A stretch of 64,000 bases of DNA from Phlebopus portentosus (taxonomy: Eukaryota > Basidiomycota > Agaricomycetes > Boletales > Boletinellaceae): positions 1,674,001 to 1,738,000 of the forward strand of contig JAYXKI010000008.1 in the NCBI GenBank assembly GCA_037892935.1. The letters are read 5' to 3'. Positions 24,190 to 34,975 of the stretch are shown one piece after another; the first letter of the stretch is position 1; each line of letters starts with the position of its first letter. Position numbers and translations under genes: made by a program. The notes beneath the pieces were generated by a model that was given only the letters and a program-made list of their open reading frames with translations, was not told the DNA's origin and ran no database searches.

Positions 24190-24800
24190 CTCCAATATAC
24201 AGTAATTGATTGCTATTCATTACTATGTACTAATATTGATATAGAATATCATCTATATGCATTTATATATTACTATATATTACTAGTCATATATTGACTA
24301 TGTATTACTAATCTCTATCCAGTAATATAGACAGTTTACCACTATAAACAACTATATACTTCTTTAAACTATGGACTATAACTATTTATTAGGATCTATA
24401 CAGAGATATCAGACAATATACTACTATTGATTACTATTTATATCTATGTAGTATATGTTACTATAGGATATCATCTATATGCATCTATATATTACTATAT
24501 ATAACTAATCATATATTGACTATATATTACTAACCTCTATTGCTATCTAAATACTGTTATGAATTGCTCACCACTATAAACAGCTATATACTTCTTTGAA
24601 CTATTATCTATAACTGTCTACCAGGCCCTATACAGAGGTATCAAACTATGTGATACTATTAATTGCTATTCATATCTATATACTATGTATTACTGTAGAA
24701 TACTATCTATATGTATCTATATATTACTATATATTACTATAGTATACTATGCACTACTATGAACTACTATGGTGTTATAACTCACTATCCATTAATAACT
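24190..24800. repeat. AT-rich tandem repeats, unit about 225 bp
   Basis: The words ATCATCTATATGCAT/ATTTATATATTACTAT recur at about 24250, 24472 and 24703, giving roughly 225-230 bp spacing and nearly three units. The array sits just inside the right terminus of element K and is built from TATAGTA-type words, like the left subterminal zone. Confidence 0.6.
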
Positions 24801-24804
24801 CAAA

Positions 24805-24822
24805 TGGACTGATTTCCTGATG
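24805..24822 (-). repeat. Right terminal inverted repeat of element K
   Basis: The complement reads CATCAGGAAATCAGTCCA. It is followed by the TA duplication at 24823-24824. Confidence 0.85.
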
Positions 24823-25544
24823 TAGCGGCATGACATAGAAGAGTATCTGCCAAGGTTACACAGCCACCAAGATTAGCCTCAGAAGATTGGCAGGGGTTGC
24901 CGACTCCAAACCCAGAGATCACAGTCAGCCCTATGATAGAAGACTAGCGGCAGAAGCTCGGCCAAGAAAATGAAGTGCTGGCAAAGTGAGATTGCGGCAT
25001 ATAGAAGAAGTCTCTCGTGGGAGGATTTGCAGTTAAGGATTAACATGTGATAGGAACAGTGATCAATAGAAGTACAGGGAAGCTTCTTCAGGACAGAGGT
25101 AGATAAGGACCTGCCTAATGTAGAAGGAGGTAGATGGTGGTGCTACCAGGAATGTTGGTAGCACCACTAGGATTGTCAGTGGTACCACTGACTGAAGGAA
25201 GTGGTGGTGAAACCAGCTAAAACATATTGTCCTGACCAATAGCGAGGCATAGTCGGTAGTATTTGGTAGTTGGTAGTATTTAGTAGAAACTTTATTTAAG
25301 GTGCCAGCTGAGCGGAGTGTTGTCCCTCAGCAAAATTATTTTGTACTCTCAATCATAACTGTACCCCTTTGATTGAACCTCTGCTTTACTGCTGGGTTAA
25401 GCTTGAGCCTATAGCTCGCTTCTTAGTAGTACATCTAGCCTTCACTACTCTACTCTCCAATTATACATTGTCAGAAGGAGGAAGCAGGGACTTGTTTTGG
25501 TATGCTTGGACTGACCACCTCATCCAAAAACACTGGTCCTAATA
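24823..25544 (+). mobile_element. LTR-F copy F2, 3' part (other half of F0)
   Basis: It matches LTR-F1 from 18115 to its end at 18836 and stops at ...GGTCCTAATA (CA end changed to TA). Together with F0 it makes one LTR-F copy into which element K was inserted. Confidence 0.85.
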
Positions 25545-28230
25545 TTATAATTTTGCTCCAATCCTGGGATAATCAATCTTGCTGTTTCGAAGTGCAATAC
25601 CCACTATTGATCAGTAAGTATTGCTCTGCCCTAGGAGGGTTTCTTCTGTGCCTGTTACACAATTAGCTGATCACTGATAAGTGTATTGTCAATGGCTAAA
25701 GCAAGCTTATACACTTCATCAGAGTTTTGTCAAAGCACTCTATACATTCGAAGAAGAAGTAAACTTGGCATTTCGCATGATAAACTTCTATTGAGGTAAG
25801 AAGCACTCAAACACCCCTATCTTAGAACCCTACCGGTCAGTCATACTATCTGCCCTGGAGCTTCAAATCACCACCAAAAGACATGAAAGAGTTGGGAGGA
25901 AGTTCTTGCTTGTACACACAGACAACCTATTGAACAGACACAGTGTCAACTGGGAAGCACTCAGAGGTCCGATGCCTATTGAAGAAGAACTACTTACTCT
26001 GTGTCAAGAATATAAAGCATTTGAATACACCCTATTCGAACATTCACATTTCCTCCACCAAGTCCTCTTACAGATATATCAAGGCAACTACACTCTTGCG
26101 AAACAGCTATGTCACCGATGGAACTGTAGCAAGCTGGTTGGACTAGTCTCTGGTTTACACTCTGTATTATCTGGTTTTCTTCCCTGGTATTTGTCACTGC
26201 TCAGCAACTCTGAGGTTGAATCAGCCTTCTTCGAGGCTTTGGAATGCTATGGACATAGGTGAAATAGCAAGACAGCAAAAGAGGTTCCCCATTCCGTCAA
26301 GCCAGTCAGAGATTTTTACTCCAAACTCAATGACTGGCAGTTCCTCAACCCGGACCTGGAGAATGCATAGAATCCACTCTGGCTTGCATTGGAGAATAAC
26401 TTGACAGTCTATATGGACGCCTGGACAGAATGGTCAGTACTAATGGGCATTCCAACAAAGTTATCTCTGCCCTCTGACACTCTATCATCGATCTCAATCT
26501 CAGACTTACAAGCACTGATCAGTCCCTCCGAACTCTCACCACTTCTGTCACGTGACTCTACAACATGGGCTCTCAGTACTCCGAGAACCTTACTGTAGAA
26601 GGACAGATGCTTGGGGACTATCTGGTGCATATTCTAGGTTACACCAGAGATCAGGTCGCTGAAGCAGTCAATGCAAATGCTAGGCAGGAAGGCAAACAAT
26701 GGGATGTGCAACTCAACTTTGCATTCAGTCTACTTCAAGCTTGAATCCTGGGAGCAGTAACAGTGGCCATTCAGGGCAGTCAGTCAGCCCTCACTTAACA
26801 GGTGGTCAACTCCCAGCAGAAAATCATGTGGCTGTGCAGTGTAGATTTTCTACAACTGCACACTCAGGCTAGCTATCTGGTTAAACAGGTGGAAGCCATT
26901 TGAGCTCAAATCAGTAATGTGGAGGAAGAACTTATAGTCCAGTACTTGATCATGGAAGATATTCATCAGATGCAGCAAACCCTCAGGCTTCGTCAATCCT
27001 ACCTCACACAGTGAGCAAGACAAGGAGGGGCAAAGTTGAGCCCTGACTCTCCCCTGCAAGTTAGAGGCCTGCACTTAGCTAATCAGTTCACAAGCATGAG
27101 CTCAGACTCCAACGATGACCAGATGCCTGGCCTGATCCCTCATACAACCCTTGAGGACAAACCAAGCACACAATTTGTGGATCGGGTAGTCGAGATAATG
27201 TGCCAGAGCAGGGAACCAGAAACCATGGCAACTCGTAATAGACAACTGTCATTGCAAGTGCAACAGCAAGTAGTGGAGGCACATAGAGTCTTTGCTAAGG
27301 AAGTAGCATTGCAAGAAGGGCTGGTAGCGCCTGCTGCGCTCACCCAAGAGGAACAAGAAGTTAAAGGAAGCATCAAAGTGGAAGATCTCCCAGACTACAT
27401 CTCCACAGACACACAACCTGGAAGCCTGGACCAACAAGCTAAGGCTTTGTTGAGAGAGGTAATACCTAAGTCACCAATGCCCTTGGCCATCCAACAACAA
27501 ATCGGGACCGCCTCCAGATGCAGGGGAAGCATGGGAGGTGGACAATACACAACCAATGGGCTATGGGACAGGTGTCTAGGAATTGATGTGGAATGATCAG
27601 GGAGAACTCATTGAAGGAGCAATCTAACAGCTGGGATAGAATGGCCACTACATCAAAAGGAACAACATTCAGTACCTGCACTATGACTTGCCAACAGGAT
27701 CACCTACTCCTACTGCTAGTGAACTAGAGGAGAGAGAAGAAAGGCTCCAGGCAGCAAGTGAGTATTCCCCAGACTCTGATTATATTTATGGTCCTTTTCT
27801 TCATCCTAGCAGCTGCCCAGCACAGCCAGAATCTGCCAACGTGGCAGTAGGACAGCTGGTGCAGGGGGTAGCGAACATGATGATGATAGTATGGGTGTGA
27901 GGTCACAATGTAGAAGAGCCAACCAATGAGGATCAAGAGTACTTTGATGCGAATAATGACTGGGAGACTGAAGAGAAAAGCGAGGAACACAAAAGCAGCA
28001 AAGAGAGACTCGAAGCTCAGAAAGAAAGGAGATAGGCCTTGGTTTAGAGCTGGGAGCTTGCCAGGAGGAAGGAAGATGCCCAAGAACCAACCAGACAGGA
28101 AGGGTAAGGTGGCTAGTTGGAAAGTGGAGGTGGTACTCACTGAATAACTTAGCTACTAAAGCATGTATTATTGTAATGTGCTGAATTTGAGTGATACTCA
28201 TAAAAATGTTGGTTAAATTTGTCTAGGTCA
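25545..28230 (+). other. Decayed coding-like region, unassigned
   Basis: Long but broken plus-strand frames occur at 25906-26262, 26389-26598 and 27036-27596 (glutamine/glutamate-rich, QVQQQVVEAHRVFAKEVALQ). They lie upstream of the gag of element A in the same direction and could be its leader or an N-terminal structural region. I recognise no domain. No LTR or PBS was identified for element A. Confidence 0.4.
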
Positions 28231-28232
28231 AT

Positions 28233-31200
28233 ATGTCAAACAAAGACATTATGAAGTATCCCTTATTTAAGAGAAACCCTTATGAGTCACTTGAAAACTT
28301 TCAGAATCAAATGATCAGCTGGTTGAATAAGAAACATCCGAGCGACTGAGAAAAGAGGGTTAAGATCATTCTGGAATGTCTGCGAGGTCAAGCTCAGACT
28401 TGGGTTAATAGCAAATGGGCCGTGAACAGAAATCAATTAGTCTCCACCTACAAGCAAGATGTGAATAATGAGCTTGTTATTGACAAGAAGGGTGGATGGG
28501 ATGATGAGGACAATCTATAGAACAAATTAGCACTCAACCATAATAGCATTTTTAGACTTCAAGAAGAAGCCGAGTGAAATATTAGGACAATTTATCAGGA
28601 ATGGGTGTGGGTGAAGCAGTATAATAGAGCCTTCAACAATATCAGGATGAGGCTACCAAGTCATTATGATTATCAAGTGCTGATTTACAAGTACAAGAGA
28701 GGACTCAATCAGGCTATCTTAAAAGCCCTGCTCACAAATACAGACCACCCTGGTTGGGACCTGACCCAATGGCAAGAGAACACTAGCAATCTGGAGGCCA
28801 GTCTTATAGCTGCCAAGATAATAGGCAGTAACAGGAAATACACCCCTATGTTTAAAGATGGCAAGTGGTATTGTACATGCCAGTGCCCCCAGAAGCTTGT
28901 CAACCAGCTGAGTTTCTGGGTGAGCCTATGGACATCGATATGTCTAGGCACTTTACTAAGGGTTCCCGAGGTGAAAATTCCAGAGTATGCTGGGCATGCA
29001 GCAAAACAGGTCACTTTGCACAGGACTGCAACAATGTAGGGTGAGAACAACAGGGAAGCTGTGGACACTGAACCAACTACAAGAGATAGGTGCAGAAGAG
29101 ATGATCTGGCAAGACTGGCTGCTTTCTAAAACACTGGGAAGTTGGGATTAGCAGTGATTCTGAGATGGAAGAACTACTGGATAAGAGAATGAAGTTACCA
29201 AGGCATAAGGAACAGGCTTTGTATTCTCTTGAGGAGGATTCTGAGGAGGAGGGTTTTTGAAGGGCTGCCAGTTGACATTGGACATTGGCAAGGGCTCGAA
29301 GGACACAAAAGAGATAAAGCGCCAATGGACTATTGCTAGACTAAATTCTAACCATCCCACTATACCCATTGATGTCATTCAGGGACAGAAAAAGGTTAAT
29401 CTCTTGGCTATGATTGACTCCGGATCTGCAATCACTACTATTAGTCCCATAGTTGTATAGAGCCTAGGACTGAGAACAGTGCCTGCAGAAGGTAACTATA
29501 CCATCCGGAATGCCAATGGATCAATTAATCATGGTAGATGGACTCAGAATGTCAGAGCAATAGTGGACACAGGGATTACAAGAGGTTTAATAGACATCAC
29601 AGTGGTGGATACACATGAAGACAGGTTTCTCATAGGAAATGATTGGCTTGAACAGCATAAGCAAACCATTGACTAGACCAAGGGAATCCTTCACAAAGGC
29701 AGGAAGGAAATTACTTTTAATAGGACAGCATGCTTGTATTCCATACAGCTATTCCTGGCCCCGAGGAAACTCCAAAAGCGCAGAAGATGGTGAAGAATTT
29801 CAGACTACATACCACCTGAATAGGATGTGGATGATGAGAAGGAAGAAGAATGAGAAACTAGGGTCTATTACCACAGTGACATCAAATCAGGACAAGAAAC
29901 CAAGAAAGAAGAAGAAATCACAACAGTACCACCAAAGAAAGGAAAGGAGAAGGAACCTATAGCAATCACTCTACTGGTAATGTTTGAAGAAGTAATGCAC
30001 AAACCACCAGAACTCTCTTTGGCTAAACAGGAAGGAAGATGGAAGTTCTTTTGGTTCAGGGACAAGTGCCAAATAACAAAAGATAAACAGAAATGGTACA
30101 ACTTTGACACTCTCAAAGATGCAGATAGAGCAGTATATCGCACCATGGTCAAAGAGATGGAGAAGGGTGCTGGACATGATGAACTCTTCAACAAATATAG
30201 TGGTATATATGCAGTGCAACTCCAAATTCTAGAGATTCAAGGGAAATTTAAAACAGCAGCTTCACCAACAACTTCAGAAGCACAGGCAAGCATGCAGGAA
30301 GAAATACAAGTGCAAATGATGGTCGACACCAAAGTATTGGATACAACTAGAAGGAAGAAGCCTAGTGTGCTGCTGAAGGGAGGAAAGCCCAGACACTACG
30401 CACCTGATCCACTTCGAATGAGATGACAGAAGAGTAGAGGAAGTGGTACAGAATCGAACCCTGTCATAAGGAGTATTAGGGTGGAGTGGACTCTGCTATC
30501 TATGCACAAGGGCCATAATGACTCAACCCTGGCAGTGCAAAAGCAGTCAGTTAGCTTCACCATATGAAGCAGAGGTACAAGCAGGAGTACTTCAGGTTGG
30601 GAGTGCTATAGAACTAAGGCCACGAAGCATACTAGGTTCGGCCACCTAGCGAGATCTCCTCCTATAAGAGACCAAGGAGTGACCAGATATGAGACACTGT
30701 TCAGGGGTAGGCTAGTGTCTGGAAAAGTAGTCCACCCCAAAGGGAGGGTAGTCCCACTCAATTGGCACAGGGCTGAAGTTAGTATACTGCAATCATCAAG
30801 TAGGCTAGCTTTGGGAGCTCAAGTGCACCCGCAAAGACCACGGTTTGATAACCAAATGCAGGGCCCTGCTCTGACAGAGAAAATAAATGGTAAAGGTAAC
30901 AGGTTCATTTTGAATTATGCCGTGATAGAGCAGGGACTCTCGCAGGGGCAGAAGGGGCACTAATAGTGCACACCTGTTGACTCAGTCATGCAGCCACTTA
31001 AAGTGGAAAGTAAAGTGCTAGAGAGAAGAGCTGGATCTAAGATGGAGGTCAAGGGTACCCTAGGATTGCACAAGCCCACTACCTCAATGTATGTAGAGGA
31101 TGCCTCTCGAAGAGGAAGGCCATCCAAGCCTTCTCACTGGATCCACTGTCTAGAGCATCGACAAGTCATATCATGGAGAGAATGCCTTCTCAAGTACAAC

Positions 31201-32130
31201 AGCATAGCTCAAAAATATGCTCAAGAGAAAGCACTTGATGAAAGGATGGCAGACCCTGCTAGCGATAAATCTCTCAAAGAAATTCTTCCAAAACAAATAT
31301 GAGAGTTCAGGGATAGGTTTAAAAAGAAAGCTGCTAAATGGCTGCCTAGTTCGAGCCAATAGGACATGAAGATCGAGCTCCTACCAGGAGCAAAGCTCCC
31401 GAAACCTGAGCCAGTACATCTACTTGCTCCTACTGAAAAGTGAGCAGTAGAAGAATGGATTTGCAAGGATCTGAAGAAGGGATGGATTTGGGTTGTAGGA
31501 AATCAAGTACCAGCTGAAGAAAAAGCAAACACTTGCATGCCAGTATTTGTTATAGCTAAGAAAATGATAGGGAAGGATGGCAAGCTAGAGTATAGAATTG
31601 TTATTAACTATAGAGAACTAAATGCAGTGGTCATCTCTGATCACCAGCCAATACCCCTGTTACATATGCTCCTGGATGATCTTGTACATGCTAAATGGTT
31701 CTCTACACTGGATTTGTAAAGTGGGTACAACAATATTTGAATACACCCTGGGCATGAGAAGTATGCCACCTTTAGGACTCACATGGGAGTATACCAGCTG
31801 ATGGTAATGCAGTTCAGATTAATGAATGCACCTGCAGTATTCCAACATGCAATGAATGAGCTCTTTTAGGACATGATTGGGCAGGGCATACTCATTTATT
31901 TGGATGACATTATAGTCTATGTGGAAATGGAACAGGAACATTGGGACCTGCTAGCAGAGGTATTGCACAGGTTATGGAAGGCAGACTTCTTCTGTAAACC
32001 AGAGAAGTGCTACTTTGGAAAGAAGGAACTTGATTATTTAGGATTTGTGGTTAACCAGTCAGGCATGCAGATGGATCCCTACAAGGTGAAAGTGGTTCAA
32101 GAATGGCCAGATTTGTCAAGTAAGTAAGAC
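28233..32130 (+). pseudogene. Element A: Ty3/gypsy gag-pro-RT relic
   Basis: From ATG 28233 a gag-like frame runs SLENFQNQMISWLNKKHP...ILECLRGQAQTWVNSKWA with stops. A zinc knuckle CWACSKTGHFAQDC lies near 29000. A retropepsin motif AMIDSGSAITTIS lies at 29410-29450, with FLIGNDWLEQH following. Reverse transcriptase is at 31380-32130: MPVFVIAKK, RIVINYRELN, FSTLDL, MNAPAVFQ, then YLDDIIVYV (catalytic DD) and CYFGKKELDYLGFVV. RNase H and integrase are missing. At about 32130-32160 the sequence joins a B-family pol tail. Stops are consistent with transition decay. Confidence 0.8.
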
Positions 32131-32149
32131 ATTCAAAAAGCCCCCCCAG

Positions 32150-32616
32150 TCAATATGCCTGTTCCGACTGTGGAACTTATTGCAACCCATGCAAAGTAGC
32201 TCCAGAAGCATCCTGAGGAACTGGATTGAATTGCCAGACTAGTTTCCAATGCCTGGCATGCATATGCACAACAATTTGAAGAGATCAACAAGGCCAAAAT
32301 CAAAGACTATGACTTCCAGCCAGGACAACTCATTTTGTTGTGGAAAATGTGCATCAAAATGGAACTTAATTGCAAGATGAAGCCCCAATACCTAGGACCC
32401 TACATTGTAGTATGCAAAACAAAGGCTGGCTCATATGTCATTGCAGAACTCAATGGATCAGTCTTGAAGATCCGAGTAGCTGCGTTTTGCCTGATTCCTT
32501 ACTTTCCTCGTTTGGATCTCTCTGTACCCATTACTAAACTCATAAATACAGCAGATGACAAACTCGAGGATGATGCCAAACCCCCCAATCAAACCAGAAG
32601 AAGATGATGTTTCCGA
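32150..32616 (+). pseudogene. Element B2: pol C-terminal tail
   Basis: The frame reads LQKHPEELD, IARLVSNAWHAYAQQF, KIKDYDFQPGQLILLWKM, KMELNCKMKPQYLGPYIVV, SYVIAELNGSVLK and PITKLI. It aligns throughout with the end of element B pol (47000-47220 minus and onward). The reverse transcriptase upstream belongs to another gypsy type, so 32130-32160 is a recombination or deletion junction. The 3' continuation of B2 is found at 56416-60820, beyond the C' and D insertions. Confidence 0.8.
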
Positions 32617-32971
32617 TGAAACATGTCTGCTGGCTCTAAAGGCCAACTGACTGTCTGAAGGTCTGAGTTCAACCTCTGGGGGTCAACCAGATGTGTACAA
32701 TGTAAGAGGAAGTGTCTAAAATGTGAGGAGTGTATGCTGGTGTTGAGGGGAATGGCTTAGAGAAGGGGGAAACAAAATACAAAAGGGTGTCGTGTCAGAA
32801 GTATAAACTGAGCCACCTACTCTGAGGTCAAAAACTAGCTAGCTAAGTCAATAATGTAAAATGAGAGATCAAAAGTACTCATTGACATGATCCTAACAGA
32901 TTAAGAATCACAATGAACGGATAAGAAATGAGGGAGATACAGACTGAACAAGATATCGGAAAACTATCATA

Positions 32972-34055
32972 CAGCTAATTGCAAAATTGTTGGCAATCAT
33001 GTGATTTTGTCACTTTTCATGTCATAAGAGCCTCAAAACACAAATAAAATCATATCTCTCCCAAAACTCAATGGTTTCACATCATCTAAGTTGCTTAATT
33101 CATCTTTTGGAAAGGACTTTCATTTAGAAACAAAGATTGAGAGAATAGGTAAATATTTGACCCCAAAATGGCGAAAATATTGTTTTTTGCCTCTTCCTTG
33201 CATGTGCATTTTTTTCTGTGCTCCATGCTGGTCCAGCACCTCCCCAAAGCTGTCCAGAATGATAATATGATTATAATATGAATTTACAGACTGAGTTTGA
33301 GTTGAATTGTGCACCAGAATGTACTGCTTTGAGGCATGCCTGAATTACTCAAAACTCATCATTTACCCTTAACCTCCCAAGCTCCAGGAAAAATTCTTAC
33401 AGGCCAGATTGATGCATAAAAATTCATTTTGGATATAATAGACTAGGTTTGTGTGCTAGCTAGGGCCTCAGCATCCACTGGTGAGCTGGGAAGATACTAT
33501 CTAGAATAGTGCATACAACTAGAACTTTATGCTCAGCCCAGCTCACCAGTGGATGCTGAGGCCCTAGCTAGCACACAAACCTAGTCTATTATATCCAAAA
33601 TGAATTTTTATGTATCAATCTGGCCTGTAAGAATTTTTCCTGGTGCTTGGGAGGCTAGGAGTAAATGATGAGTTTTGAGTAATTCAAGCATGCCTCAAAG
33701 CAGTACATTCTGGTGCACAATTCAACTCAAACTCAGTCTGTAAGTTCATATTATAATCATATTATCATTCTGGACAGCTTTGGGGAGGTGCTGGACCAGC
33801 ATGGAGCACAGAACAAAATGCACATGCAAGGAAGAGGCAAAAAACAATATTTTCGCCATTTTGGGGTCAAATATTTACCTATTCTCTCAATCTTTGTTTC
33901 TAAATGAAAGCTCTTTCGAAAAGATGAATTAAGCAACTTAGATGATGTGAAACCATTGAGTTTTGGGTGAGATATGATTTTATTTGTGTTTTGAGGCTCT
34001 TATGACATGAAAAGTGATGAAATCACATGATTGCCAACAATTTTGCAACTAGCTG
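32972..34055. mobile_element. Foldback MITE family I, copy I3
   Basis: A 1084-bp palindrome with arms of about 519 bp (32972-33490 and 33537-34055). Ends are CAGCTAATTGC and ...CTAGCTG. Flanks are TA (32970-32971, 34056-34057). The intact LTR-C at 36421-36440 reads ACTATCGTAAAATCGGAAC, the empty site with a single TA, which proves the 2-bp duplication. Confidence 0.95.
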
Positions 34056-34100
34056 TAAAATCGGAACTCGAAAAATGAAGTGGAACTCTGTGGAACTTGT

Positions 34101-34559
34101 TGTAAGGACTCAAACATTTTCCTTTTCTTTTCTTACATCATCATTTATTTTGATATTCTTTTTCCTTTTCTTTTATTTTTCTTATGCACTTATTCATCCA
34201 TTTGCCAGAACATTCCACAATGTACTATCACACTCACTAATCATCCCATTCCTTGTCATGTGACTTCCTATTAGAGTAGACCTTTCCCACACTCAAAGTC
34301 TATATAAGTAGATAGTTTGACTCTTTTGTTCCTTGTCTTTCTATTCTACTTACCTTCACTGCGACTTAGGTATCTACTCTTGTATTATTAGTTTGCTGAA
34401 TTCTACTTACCTTCACTGTGACTTAGCATTCGACAGTCTGGACTTAAGCCTCGTCTTAGCTGTCTTGACCTGAGCGACATGTTTGGGATTATCTCATCCA
34501 CGCTTGTTTGTTGTTGTGTTGGCCTGCCTCGACTCAGTCCTTGAGCTGTCCGCCTAACA
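34101..34559 (+). repeat. Element D 5' LTR
   Basis: TGTAAGGACTCAAAC...GTCCGCCTAACA. The TATATAAG box is at 34301-34308. The predicted transcript start is near 34335, because the self-priming site matches from there. Confidence 0.95.
34301..34308 (+). promoter_or_regulatory. TATA box of element D LTR
   Basis: TATATAAG, 34 bases upstream of the GTCTTTCTATT segment predicted to be the 5' end of the RNA. Present also in the 3' LTR. Confidence 0.75.
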
Positions 34560-34560
34560 T

Positions 34561-34571
34561 AATAGAAAGAC
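34561..34571 (+). promoter_or_regulatory. Self-priming primer-binding site of element D
   Basis: AATAGAAAGAC begins one base after the 5' LTR. It is the exact complement of GTCTTTCTATT at 34335-34345, just after the TATA box. In Tf1 the first 11 nt of the mRNA fold back on such a site and prime reverse transcription in place of a tRNA. No TGG-type tRNA site is present here. The 12th base no longer pairs, so the match is 11 nt as in Tf1. Confidence 0.8.
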
Positions 34572-34975
34572 CTACCTCTGGCTCACGTCCGATTCTGTTG
34601 TCGTCGAGCGCTCGCCTGTGACGTGTCCCCTAAAGTATATCTTCGAAGGACGACATCAAATGAAACCCGGTTCCTACCATGCAGACAACAAACCCCTATC
34701 TTGCCCGTCAAAGTCTGATTGACTCCGACGCGACCTGATAGTACCCAAAGTATTAACCAATCATATCACCATGGCGCTCCGAATCACCCTTCTCTGGAAC
34801 TCCCATCAAACATTCTCATGGGTAACGCATAGAGTCCAGTCGTCAACTAGCATTTCCTTCATTATCTACCTCAGAGCCTTTTGCTTAGTCGTCAATTTTA
34901 AAGACGAGCCAGTTATCCGAAGTCGGTCCTGCCCGAACAGCATCCCGATCCCCGTTCCACCCCCAGCCTATCAAG

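Larger units (their letters stand above)
15413..24822. mobile_element. Element K: 9.41-kb TIR/TA element carrying Argonaute and Hsp70 relics
   Basis: Both ends carry the inverted repeat CATCAGGAAAWCAGTCCA (18 bp, one mismatch). TA flanks both ends (15411-15412, 24823-24824), and the insertion splits an LTR-F copy whose empty site is seen twice elsewhere in the window. Subterminal zones are rich in ATAGTA/CATAGTAG words. Contents in order: AT-rich zone, Argonaute pseudogene (+), interrupted by LTR-F1, Hsp70 pieces (-), then about 225-bp AT-rich tandem repeats. No transposase was found, so it appears non-autonomous. The TA duplication fits Tc1/mariner or other TA-inserting superfamilies; the size is unusual for these. 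The element boundaries are seen directly; gene capture is inference. Confidence 0.85.

Noticed and set aside
18113..25544. F1 and F2 as two LTRs of one retrotransposon carrying the Argonaute
   Set aside because: F2 is only the 3' part of LTR-F and pairs with F0 across element K. F1 has its own CAATA duplication inside the Argonaute frame.
25906..26262. Possible envelope-like gene upstream of element A
   Set aside because: No signal peptide, membrane segment or fusion motif could be supported; the order relative to gag is wrong for env.
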